Origin: Caulobacter sp. 73W
GTDB lineage: Bacteria; Pseudomonadota; Alphaproteobacteria; Caulobacterales; Caulobacteraceae
DNA: 64,000 nt
Reading direction: 5' to 3'
NCBI RefSeq assembly: GCF_041021955.1
Contig: NZ_CP158375.1
Location: 868,001-932,000, forward strand
Under the pieces are notes generated by a model, which saw nothing but the letters and a program-made list of their open reading frames with translations, searched no databases and was not told the origin of the DNA. This document shows, piece after piece, positions 39,999 through 49,531 of the stretch. The number at the start of each line of letters is the position of its first letter. Position 1 is the first letter of the stretch. A program made the translations under genes and the position numbers.

Positions 39999-42089
39999 CT
40001 AACCGCCGTATATGAAGTCGGCCTTGTAGTAGCCGTTCAGGGCGTCGAGCAGGTTGACGCCATAGCCCGCGCTACCGTCGGCCAGATCGGTCAGCCAGGC
40101 GGTGTTGGAGCGCGCCATGACGCCGACATCGCCCTTCACCGCCTCGGCCAGCAGCCAGCCGACCATGGCCGCCTTGGTGCCTATGGAGTCGGCGTCCTTG
40201 CTGCCGCCATAGGCCGCGAAATAGTCGATGCGGGTGTCGATGAGGGTGTGGATCTTCTCGTCCGTAGGGGCGGCGCCGAAGATCGTCTTGTAGGCCTCGC
40301 GGGTGGCGTCGAAGAGTTTGAGTGAGCCGTAGGCGGCCTGGAAGGCGGCCTTGCCTTCCCCGTCTCGGCCCAGGTTCACGGCGAAGTTGATGTAGCGGTT
40401 CTCCAGCCCGAAGTTCTGGAAGTAGGCGCTGTTGAGGTTGTTGGGGTTGGGCCCGTCGACCGCCACCAGATAGTCCAGGCCGTCCCCGCCCGGGACCTTT
40501 CCGGTGAAGAACTGGTAGCTCATGGTCGCCACCGAGGTGGTCTCACGCGCCTTGACCACGACCTCGGCTATGGCCGCATCCGTGGAGAGGCCGCCGGAAA
40601 CCTTGCCCGCCATCTCGCGCGCGAAAGCGACCGCCGCGCTTCCGTCCGTCCAGGTGTCGGCGCGCAGGATATTGTCGAAGGCGCGGTGGACCGGATTGCT
40701 CAGCCCGACGTCGATCACCACCGTGCGGTCGCTGAACTTCAGCTTCTCGATGCTGTAGAGCGTGTCTTCGCCTTCGGACGTCTTGATGTCCCGGACGTTC
40801 CAGCCGGTGACGCCCAGGGTCCAGCGGTAGTTGCGCCAGGCTCCCGCATACTGGGCCGTATCGATACCTTCACCGCCGGACAGGATGTCGTCGCCGCCCA
40901 GGCCGATCAGGACATCGTCTCCGCCCTCGCCGAAGAGACTGTTGGCGATGCTGGAGCCGCTCAAGGTGTCGGCGAACGCGCCGCCGACCAGGTTCTCGAT
41001 CGACTTGAGCGTGTCGCTTCCCTCGCCCGTGCTCTGGGCGCCGGACTTGGACAGATCGACGATCACCGCGTTCGCCGCCCGTGAAAAGTCGGCGGTGTCG
41101 ATTCCGTCGCCGCCGTCGAGGGTGTCGGCGCCCAGGCCGCCGATCAGGAAATCGTCCCCCGCGCCGCCTTCGATCTTGTTGGCGGCCGCGTCGCCGATGA
41201 GGGTGTCGGCGCCTGAACCGCCGATCAGGTTCTCGATCCCGATAAGGGTGACCGTGACACCGTCCGCGACCTGCTGCGCGGCGCCTCCGCCCATATTGAC
41301 CAGCACGCGGCCGGTGAAGGCGGCGAAGGTGATGGTGTCGACGCCCTCGCCGCCGTCGTACCGGTCCGATCCGGCCGAGACGATGAACAGGTCGTCCCCC
41401 GCGGCGCCGAACATGCTGTCATTGCCGGCGCCGCCGTCCAGAGTGTCCTTGCCGGCCTCGCCCTGCAGAGTGTCCGCGCCGTCCCCGCCCCGCAGGATGT
41501 CGTCGCCCGCCTCCCCGTAGAGGATGTCGTTTCCGGCGCCGCCTTCCAGCGTGTCGTTCCCGTCACCGCCATAAAGGGTGTCGGCGCCGGCATCGCCGTA
41601 GAGCAGGTCATTGCCCGCGCGGCCGTTCAGCTCATCGTCGCCGTCGTCGCCGTGCAGTTGATTGGCCTTGGCGTCACCCTGGATGATGTCGGCGAACAGG
41701 GAGCCGACAGCGCCCTCGATGCCGATCAAGGTGTCCATGCCCTGGCCTGTATTCTGGGCGGTGGTGATGGCGAGGTCGATCCTGATCGACGCCGTCGCCG
41801 AATAAAATACCGCCAGATCGTTGCCAGCGCCGCCATCCAGGATGTCGTTCCCCGCGCCGCCGTCCAGCTGATCGTCGCCAGCGGCGCCCTTGAGGGTGTC
41901 GACGCCGGCGCGGCCGCGCAGCAGCTCGTTCGCCGCCGTCCCTTCCAGGGTATCCGCACCGTCGGTTCCGGAGATGATGGCGGACGGCTCGGACACCGCG
42001 GCCAGGCTTCCCGACAACAGCACCGCCAGGTTCTCGTCGCTCACCACGCCCCCCGTCACATCAGCGGCCGCAACCGCCGGGACGACCAT
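39999..42089 (-). CDS. RTX-repeat protein with C-terminal RsaA-like anchor domain (2)
   Basis: This 696-residue acidic protein carries about 400 residues of classic RTX nonapeptides (LYGGDGNDTLEGGAGND and many variants) that fold into calcium-filled beta-rolls. After them come a YRWTLGVTGWNVRD and SIEKLKFSD segment, common in RTX proteins. Residues about 480-696 are the RsaA N-terminal-like domain (ATMSYQFFTG, NLNSAYFQNF, NRYINFAVNL, DLADGSAGYGVNLLDA), ending YYKADFIYGG. There is no Sec signal; type I secretion is expected but no exporter genes are in the window. It starts 23 bp after the stop of the next RTX gene, so the two are probably cotranscribed. No convincing ribosome site precedes this ATG, so the start is uncertain. 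Confidence 0.86.
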   Translation of the reverse strand: MVVPAVAAADVTGGVVSDENLAVLLSGSLAAVSEPSAIISGTDGADTLEGTAANELLRGRAGVDTLKGAAGDDQLDGGAGNDILDGGAGNDLAVFYSATASIRIDLAITTAQNTGQGMDTLIGIEGAVGSLFADIIQGDAKANQLHGDDGDDELNGRAGNDLLYGDAGADTLYGGDGNDTLEGGAGNDILYGEAGDDILRGGDGADTLQGEAGKDTLDGGAGNDSMFGAAGDDLFIVSAGSDRYDGGEGVDTITFAAFTGRVLVNMGGGAAQQVADGVTVTLIGIENLIGGSGADTLIGDAAANKIEGGAGDDFLIGGLGADTLDGGDGIDTADFSRAANAVIVDLSKSGAQSTGEGSDTLKSIENLVGGAFADTLSGSSIANSLFGEGGDDVLIGLGGDDILSGGEGIDTAQYAGAWRNYRWTLGVTGWNVRDIKTSEGEDTLYSIEKLKFSDRTVVIDVGLSNPVHRAFDNILRADTWTDGSAAVAFAREMAGKVSGGLSTDAAIAEVVVKARETTSVATMSYQFFTGKVPGGDGLDYLVAVDGPNPNNLNSAYFQNFGLENRYINFAVNLGRDGEGKAAFQAAYGSLKLFDATREAYKTIFGAAPTDEKIHTLIDTRIDYFAAYGGSKDADSIGTKAAMVGWLLAEAVKGDVGVMARSNTAWLTDLADGSAGYGVNLLDALNGYYKADFIYGG

Positions 42090-42112
42090 GGTGAATGAAG
42101 GTTAACGCCGAC

Positions 42113-43756
42113 CTAGCCGCCGAACACGAACTCGGCTTTGTAGTAGCCGTTTGACGGGGAGAGGATGTTCACGGCGAACGGCGCGGAGCCGTCCGCCAGA
42201 TCGGTGAGCCAGGCGGTGTTCGAGCGGGCCATGACGCCGACATCAGCCTTGGCGGCCTCGGCCAGCAGCCAGCCGACCATAGCCGCCTTGGTCCCCAGAC
42301 CGGTCAGGCCATCGCTGCCATAGGTGGCGAAATAGGCGTCGCGGCCGCCGGACAGCATCGTCGCTAGCTGGGCGTCGGTAGGGGCTCGCCCGAAGATCTC
42401 GGCGTAGGCCTTCTTGGTCGCCTCGGACAGGCTGAGCGCGCCGTAGTTGGTCTGGAAAGCGGCCTTGCCCTCCCCGTCCCGGCCCAGGTTCACCGCGAAG
42501 TTGATGTAGCGGTTCTCGAGGTTGAAGCTCTGAAAGTAGGCGCTGTTGAGATTGTTGGCGTTGCCGCCGTCCGGCGCGACCAGATACTCGACACCGCCCT
42601 TGGTGGGGATCGAGCCGGTGAAGAACTGATAGCTCATGGTGGCCACGGTGGTCGTGGCGTCCGCCTTGGCGATCACCTCGGCGAGGGCTTGCGCAGCGTT
42701 GATGCGCTCATTGGCAAGACGGACCGACAGGTCGCTCGCGGTCTTCGAACCGTGGGCACCGAAGGTCCGCAGGATGTTGCCGACCAGCTCCGTCATACCG
42801 TCGCTGAGCGCGACCGAGCCGTCGTAAAATTTCAGGCTCTCCATGTTCCGGAGAATTTGCGTGCCGTCATTGAGATTGGTCAACGAAGGATCCAAGCGCT
42901 TCTTGTCGACGATAAGCCAGCCATCGACGGTCCAACTCAACGTGTAGTCGGACTTGATCCCTCGCATGTAGGCGGTGTCGAAGCCGCCACGACCATCAAT
43001 GACGTCATTGCCGCCGTAGCCGGCGATCGTGTTGTCGCCGTCCGTCCCAAAAATATGGTCGTCGCCCCAGCTGCTGTAAAAGTTCTCGACAGACCGGATA
43101 GTCAGGGAAATGCCCGAGGCGATCTCCTGACGCCCCGCCTCGCTAAGATCAATCGTCACCCCGATCTTTTCGACGGTAGCGAATTGCATGGAGTCAGCGC
43201 CGTCACCGCCATCCATGACGTCGTGGCCATAGGAGCGACTGGAATCTTCTCGAGCAACCCACAGGACGTCATTGCCGGCGCCGCCATAGACAAGATCATT
43301 CCCCGAGCCGGGGTGCATCATGTCGTCGCCGTCGCCGCCGTAGATTTCATCATCGCCGGCCCCGCCCGACACAACGTCGTTGCCCGCGCGCCCATCGACT
43401 AAGTCATTACCGCCAGCGCCACCGATGTTGTTCACGCCGCCGTCGCCACGAATAATGTCGTCGTACTCGCCGCCTCCGACATTCTCGATCGAGAGAAGGG
43501 TGTCTCTTCCCTCTCCCGTGTCCTGCGGACCAGAGATGGCAAGATCGACGCGGATAGGTCGGTACGCATCGGATAGGTGGACGGTGTCTGCACCCGCTCC
43601 ACCGTCAAGGATGTCGTCGCCCTGACCGCCCCAGAGCATGTCTCGCCCGTCCCCACCACGAAGAATGTCATTCCCCTCGTAGCCGTAGATGTAGTCGTCG
43701 CCCGCGCCCCCTTCCAAGGTGTCGACGCCGGAGCCACCACGCAGCGTCACGCTCAT
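42113..43756 (-). CDS. RTX-repeat protein with C-terminal RsaA-like anchor domain (3)
   Basis: A 547-residue paralogue of its downstream neighbour. RTX nonapeptides begin immediately after the start (RGGSGVDTLEGGAGDDYIYG) and fill residues 5-260 with spacers. An YTLSWTVDGWLIVDKK segment follows. Residues about 320-547 form the RsaA N-terminal-like domain, which is close to that of the neighbour: ATMSYQFFTG, NRYINFAVNLGRDGEGKAAF, MVGWLLAEA, RSNTAWLTDLADGSA, ending YYKAEFVFGG. GGGGAG lies 9 bases before ATG 43756, so the longer in-frame start was rejected. Being first in the unit, it should be driven by a promoter in 43757-43860. It is inferred to be a surface protein held on LPS. Confidence 0.87.
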   Translation of the reverse strand: MSVTLRGGSGVDTLEGGAGDDYIYGYEGNDILRGGDGRDMLWGGQGDDILDGGAGADTVHLSDAYRPIRVDLAISGPQDTGEGRDTLLSIENVGGGEYDDIIRGDGGVNNIGGAGGNDLVDGRAGNDVVSGGAGDDEIYGGDGDDMMHPGSGNDLVYGGAGNDVLWVAREDSSRSYGHDVMDGGDGADSMQFATVEKIGVTIDLSEAGRQEIASGISLTIRSVENFYSSWGDDHIFGTDGDNTIAGYGGNDVIDGRGGFDTAYMRGIKSDYTLSWTVDGWLIVDKKRLDPSLTNLNDGTQILRNMESLKFYDGSVALSDGMTELVGNILRTFGAHGSKTASDLSVRLANERINAAQALAEVIAKADATTTVATMSYQFFTGSIPTKGGVEYLVAPDGGNANNLNSAYFQSFNLENRYINFAVNLGRDGEGKAAFQTNYGALSLSEATKKAYAEIFGRAPTDAQLATMLSGGRDAYFATYGSDGLTGLGTKAAMVGWLLAEAAKADVGVMARSNTAWLTDLADGSAPFAVNILSPSNGYYKAEFVFGG

Positions 43757-43865
43757 CGGAAACTCCCCACGCTCACAAACGCCCCCCAAAGCGACTCTCG
43801 AAATCGCGGCAACGTTAGAGTGTGATCGCTATCGAAACAAACCCCAGATTGCATACACGCCCGAG

Positions 43866-43900
43866 AAAAAAGGCGGCGGTGAGGGTCACCGCCGCCTTTT
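43866..43900. terminator. Bidirectional terminator after ettA
   Basis: GGCGGCGGTGA (43872-43882) and TCACCGCCGCC (43886-43896) form an 11-bp stem with a GGG loop. AAAAAA stands on the left and TTTT on the right, so the leftward ettA transcript gets a good U-run. Confidence 0.9.
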
Positions 43901-43922
43901 CCAGCAAGGGGTTGCTCCGCGC

Positions 43923-45590
<1,668 letters not shown>

Positions 45591-45625
45591 GGGGGCGCCG
45601 CGCTCGCTTTCGTATGATTTTCGGA

Positions 45626-45663
45626 GTTGCGCTCAGATAGCGGTGTGAAGCTCCGAGCGCAAC
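45626..45663. promoter_or_regulatory. Inverted repeat in the ettA upstream region
   Basis: GTTGCGCTC (45626-45634) is exactly mirrored by GAGCGCAAC (45655-45663), 36 bp before the ettA start. It could be an operator or, if transcribed, a leader hairpin. The identity of any binding factor is unknown. Confidence 0.4.
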
Positions 45664-45768
45664 GGATGCGGCGCTTTGGCCACGGACGCGAAGCGTCGCC
45701 TTGGCGCAACCTATGTGTCGCAAAAGCTTGGCCTCGACGTCATGGACCATTGGTAGCTCAACCCCTGA

Positions 45769-45794
45769 TGGCCGCGCACTTCCCTGCGCGGCCA
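45769..45794 (+). promoter_or_regulatory. Leader hairpin before the second TonB receptor gene
   Basis: TGGCCGCGCA (45769-45778) pairs perfectly with TGCGCGGCCA (45785-45794) around CTTCCC. It ends 16 bases before the receptor start, close to its ribosome site, so it may tune translation or stability of that mRNA. Confidence 0.45.
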
Positions 45795-45810
45795 GTCAAT
45801 CGGGGATCCC

Positions 45811-48084
45811 ATGAAAAGTTATCTGATCGCCAGCGCCGCCATCGGCGCCCTGCTGAGCTTCACATCCGCCGGCGCTTTCGCGGCCGAGGCCGCCGACGCG
45901 GCGGGTGAAATCGACGCCGTCGTCGTTCTCGGCCAAGGCCAGTCCCGCCAGGTCCAGACCGTCAAGCAAGAGGAAATGGCCCTGGAAGCCGCCGGCACCA
46001 GCCCGCTGAAGGTGCTGGAGAAGCTGCCCGGCGTGAACGTGCAGTCGGCCGACGCCTTCGGCGCCTATGAATGGTCGACCGGCATCTCGATCCGCGGCTT
46101 CAACCAGAACCAGCTCGGCTTCACCCTGGACGGCGTGCCGCTGGGCGACATGAGCTATGGCAACCACAACGGCCTTCACATCAGCCGCGCCATCACCAAC
46201 GAGAACGTCGGCCGGGTCGAACTGGCCCAGGGCGCCGGCTCGCTGGAGACGGCCTCGACCTCGAATCTGGGCGGCACGCTGCAGTTCTTCTCACGCGATC
46301 CGTCGGAGACCTTCGGCGCCCAGGCCAACGGCACCTACGGTTCGGAAAACATGCACCGCGTGTTCCTGCGCATGGAAAGCGGCGCCATCGAGCCCCTGGG
46401 CGGCCTGCGCGCCTACGCCTCGATCGTCGATCAGAAGACCGACAAGTGGAAGGGCGGCTCCGAGCAGAAGCAGCGCCAGTACGACATCAAAGCCGTGCTG
46501 CCGATCGGCGAAGGCCAGCTGAGCGCCTTCTACACCCGCTCGGAACGCCGCGAGCAGGACTACCAGGACATGTCCTTCGAGATGATCCGCCGCCTGGGGC
46601 GCGACTGGGACAACACCGTGCCGAACTGGGGCCTCGCGATCGCCGCCGCCACGGCCTACAACACCGGCCGCCCGCTGCCCGCGCCGTTCACCAGCGTCGA
46701 TGACGCCTACTACGCCGGGGCCGGCATCCGTGACGACAACCTCTACAGCGTCAGCTTCGACACCCCGATCGGCGAGAACTTCGATGTTCACGTCCAGGGC
46801 TACGGCCACACCAACGAAGGCCAGGGGCTGTGGTACACGCCGTACCTGGTGTCGCCGGGCTTCGGCACGGCCGGCTCCAACGCCGCGCCGCTGTCGATCC
46901 GCACCACCGAGTACGACATCGACCGCAAGGGCTTCATCGGCAACCTGACCTGGCGCATCGCCGGCCACGAGATCAGCGGCGGCCTCTGGTACGAGAAGAA
47001 CGACTTCAACCAGGCTCGCCGGTTCTACGCCGAGACCCTGACCCAGTCGCGCGACGCGCTGGACTTCCAGTCCAACCCGTTCGCCACCCAGTGGCAGTAC
47101 GCCTTCCAAACCATGACGACCCAGGGCTTCCTGCAAGACGTCTGGACCGTGACCGACGCCTTGAAGGTCAACTTCGGCTTTAAGGCCGTCAAGGTCGAGA
47201 ACGAGGTGTCCACCATCGTCGGCTCGCCGCTGGCCGGCACGATCGAGTCCGAGGACAGCTTCCTGCCGCAGGCCGGCGCCGTCTATCAGTTCACTCCGGA
47301 CCTGGAAGTGTTCGGCGGCTACACCGAGAACATGGCCGCCTTCGTCTCGGCCGCGACCTCGGGTCCGTTCGGCTCGCAGAACCAGGCGGCGGTGAACTAC
47401 ATCGCCCAGAACCTGAACCCGGAAACTTCCAAGACCTTCGAAGGCGGCCTGCGCTATCGCACCAGCCGCTTCCAGGGCGTGATCGCCGCCTACAAGGTGG
47501 ACTTCAACGACCGCCTGGTCAGCGCCCAGACCGCTTCGCCGATCCTCGGCCTGCCGGCGGTGCTGTCGAACGTGGGCTCGGTCGAGACCAAGGGCGTCGA
47601 AGTGGCCGGTGAATTCCGCATCACCGACGAATGGAGCCTCTACGGCGCCTACAGCCTGAACTCGTCCAAGTACCAGGACAACGTCATCAACGCGAACGGC
47701 TCGATCGCTTCGGCGACCGAGGGCAAGACGGTCGTGAACACGCCGCGCAACAGCGTGAAGGCCGAGCTGGCGTATGACAACGGCGGCTTCTACGCCAAGC
47801 TGTCGGGCGTCTATACGGACGAGCGCTACTACACCTACGAGAACATCGGCGGGAAGGTCGACGGCGCGCTCGTGGCCGACCTAGTGTTCGGCTACCGCTT
47901 CTCGGGCGGCCCGCTCCTGGAAGGCCTGGAAATCCAGGGCAACGTCACCAACCTGTTCAACAAGGACTACATCTCGACGGTGGGCTCGGGCGGTTACGTG
48001 AACCGCGACGTGGCCGGCACGACCATGACCCTGCTGCCGGCTCCGCCGCGCCAGGGCTTCATCACCATCAAGAAGAGCTTCTGA
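45811..48084 (+). CDS. TonB-dependent outer-membrane receptor
   Basis: A 757-residue receptor with a signal peptide cut near GAFAAE. The plug domain has VLEKLPGVNVQSADAFGAYEWS, SIRGFNQNQLGFTLDGVPLGD and VELAQGAGSLETASTSNLGG. The barrel follows and ends in PPRQGFITIKKSF, with the required terminal Phe. The plug has an unusual GAYEWSTGISIRGF stretch. Ligand is unknown; the absence of an obvious Fur box argues weakly against a siderophore. GGGGAT precedes ATG. It is followed by a strong terminator, then a PhoD-like phosphatase gene that might share its physiology. Confidence 0.94.
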   Translation: MKSYLIASAAIGALLSFTSAGAFAAEAADAAGEIDAVVVLGQGQSRQVQTVKQEEMALEAAGTSPLKVLEKLPGVNVQSADAFGAYEWSTGISIRGFNQNQLGFTLDGVPLGDMSYGNHNGLHISRAITNENVGRVELAQGAGSLETASTSNLGGTLQFFSRDPSETFGAQANGTYGSENMHRVFLRMESGAIEPLGGLRAYASIVDQKTDKWKGGSEQKQRQYDIKAVLPIGEGQLSAFYTRSERREQDYQDMSFEMIRRLGRDWDNTVPNWGLAIAAATAYNTGRPLPAPFTSVDDAYYAGAGIRDDNLYSVSFDTPIGENFDVHVQGYGHTNEGQGLWYTPYLVSPGFGTAGSNAAPLSIRTTEYDIDRKGFIGNLTWRIAGHEISGGLWYEKNDFNQARRFYAETLTQSRDALDFQSNPFATQWQYAFQTMTTQGFLQDVWTVTDALKVNFGFKAVKVENEVSTIVGSPLAGTIESEDSFLPQAGAVYQFTPDLEVFGGYTENMAAFVSAATSGPFGSQNQAAVNYIAQNLNPETSKTFEGGLRYRTSRFQGVIAAYKVDFNDRLVSAQTASPILGLPAVLSNVGSVETKGVEVAGEFRITDEWSLYGAYSLNSSKYQDNVINANGSIASATEGKTVVNTPRNSVKAELAYDNGGFYAKLSGVYTDERYYTYENIGGKVDGALVADLVFGYRFSGGPLLEGLEIQGNVTNLFNKDYISTVGSGGYVNRDVAGTTMTLLPAPPRQGFITIKKSF

Positions 48085-48101
48085 TCCCAGCGATCAGAAC
48101 G

Positions 48102-48134
48102 AAGGCCGGGGAGCTCGCTCCCCGGCCTTTTCCT
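48102..48134 (+). terminator. Rho-independent terminator of the TonB receptor gene
   Basis: AAGGCCGGGGAG (48102-48113) and CTCCCCGGCCTT (48118-48129) form a perfect 12-bp stem with a CTCG loop, followed by TTTCCTTT. The tail leads straight into the leader of the phosphatase gene. Confidence 0.9.
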
Positions 48135-48148
48135 TTGGAGAAACGTTC

Positions 48149-49252
48149 ATGTCCGACCTCAGTCGCCGCGCCGCCCTGGGCCTTGGCGTCGCCGCGGCCG
48201 CCGCCGTCAGCGCCCCGGCCCGCGCCGCCGACCGCACCGACAACCACCTGCTGACCCGCATCGCCTTCGGCTCCTGCGCCAAGCAGGACAAGGACCAGCC
48301 GATCTGGGACGCGGTGCTGGCGGCAAAGTCGGACCTGTTCATCTTCCTGGGCGACAACATCTACGCCGACACCCGCGACCCGCGGGTGATGGCGGCCAAG
48401 TATGCCGCCCTGGCGGCCAAGCCCGGCTTCCAGAAGCTGAAGGCGACCACGCCGCTGATGGCGATCTGGGATGATCACGATTACGGCGAGAACGACGCCG
48501 GCGCCGACTATCCGATGAAGGACGAGTCGCGGCGGCAGTTCTGCGACTTCTGGGGCGAGGCGGCGACCTCTCCCCGCCGCACGCGCGACGGTATCCATAC
48601 GGCCGCGATCTTCGGCCCCGCCGGCCGGCGCGTGCAGGTGATCCTGCCGGACCTGCGCTGGAACCGCACCGCAATCGAGAAGCTGGACCTGGCCGGCGCC
48701 GACTACGAAGCCTGGGCCAAGGCGAAGGCCGACAAGGGCGCGCAGGTCCCCGGCCCCTACGCCCGCAATCCCGACCTGGCCGCGACCATGCTGGGCGAGG
48801 CGCAGTGGCGCTGGCTGGAGGAGGAGCTGGCCCGTCCGGCGGACCTGCGCATCTTCGGCTCCAGCCTGCAGGTGCTGGCCGACTTCCCCGGCTGGGAAAG
48901 CTGGCCCAACTACGCCAACGACCACCAGCGCCTGTTCGAGACCATCCGCCGGACGCGGGCGGAGCGGCTGTTCTGCATCAGCGGCGACACCCACTATGCG
49001 GAGATCTCGCGCCTGGACGTGAACGTCCCCTACCCCATCTGGGACGTGACCTCGTCGGGCCTGACAGAGACCTGGCCGGTGACCCCGCCCAACGCCCTGC
49101 GGCGCAGCGCGGTGCTGCAGGAGCAGAACTTCGGCCTCATCGAGATCGACTGGTCGCCGCCGTCGCCCAAGGTGCGGATCGAGGTGCGCGACGCGGCCGG
49201 AAAGGCCCGGCTGTCGACTGCGATCGACACCGCGAGCTTGCGCATCGCCTGA
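48149..49252 (+). CDS. PhoD-like alkaline phosphatase/phosphodiesterase
   Basis: This 367-residue metallophosphoesterase begins with a Tat signal (SRRAALGLGVAAAAAVSAP, cut near ARAA), as expected for a cofactor-loaded periplasmic enzyme. PhoD-family motifs are IAFGSCAKQD, FIFLGDNIYADT, AIWDDHDYGENDAG, LPDLRWNR and FCISGDTHYAEISRLD, which provide the Asp, Asn and His metal ligands. It hydrolyses phosphate mono- or diesters. The N-terminal Ig-like domain of long PhoD proteins is missing, as in a known short subgroup. TTTGGAGAAA supports the start. Confidence 0.93.
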   Translation: MSDLSRRAALGLGVAAAAAVSAPARAADRTDNHLLTRIAFGSCAKQDKDQPIWDAVLAAKSDLFIFLGDNIYADTRDPRVMAAKYAALAAKPGFQKLKATTPLMAIWDDHDYGENDAGADYPMKDESRRQFCDFWGEAATSPRRTRDGIHTAAIFGPAGRRVQVILPDLRWNRTAIEKLDLAGADYEAWAKAKADKGAQVPGPYARNPDLAATMLGEAQWRWLEEELARPADLRIFGSSLQVLADFPGWESWPNYANDHQRLFETIRRTRAERLFCISGDTHYAEISRLDVNVPYPIWDVTSSGLTETWPVTPPNALRRSAVLQEQNFGLIEIDWSPPSPKVRIEVRDAAGKARLSTAIDTASLRIA

Positions 49253-49318
49253 GGTTTCGGGGAACGCCCCCGCGCCGGGATCGTTTGAATCTCCGAGTGT
49301 TCACAAGGAGATGCCGTC

Positions 49319-49501
49319 ATGCACAAGGATGAAGTCAAAGGCGCCGCCACCGACGCCAAGGGCAAGATCAAGGAAGCCGCCGGCAAGGTGAGCGGCAATG
49401 AGCGCCTCGAGGCCGAGGGCCTTGGTGACCAGGCCAAGGGCAAGGTCCAGAAGGGCGTCGGCTCGATCAAGGAAGGCGTCCGGGACGCCCTCAAGCACTA
49501 A
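49319..49501 (+). CDS. CsbD family stress protein
   Basis: The 60-residue, highly charged protein fits CsbD: MHKDEVKGAATDAKGKIKEA, then SGNERLEAEGLGDQAKGKVQ. It is helical and hydrophilic, with no signal. Family members are induced by general stress in several bacteria, with unclear biochemical function. AAGGAG lies about 8 bases upstream. A terminator follows within ten bases. Confidence 0.93.
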   Translation: MHKDEVKGAATDAKGKIKEAAGKVSGNERLEAEGLGDQAKGKVQKGVGSIKEGVRDALKH

Positions 49502-49506
49502 GACCT

Positions 49507-49531
49507 AAAGGGCCCCTTCGGGGGCCCTTTT
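49507..49531. terminator. Shared terminator of csbD-like gene and symporter gene
   Basis: AAAGGGCCCC (49507-49516) and GGGGCCCTTT (49521-49530) form a 10-bp stem with a TTCG loop, with T-runs on both strands. It lies exactly between two convergent genes. Confidence 0.92.

Noticed and set aside
41100..43700. Regularly spaced short DNA repeats that look array-like (CRISPR-like at first sight)
   Set aside because: They are codons of RTX nonapeptides in one open frame, with irregular spacing and no unique spacers.
45591..45810. Cobalamin riboswitch before the second TonB receptor gene
   Set aside because: No recognisable conserved core was found; only simple hairpins are present.
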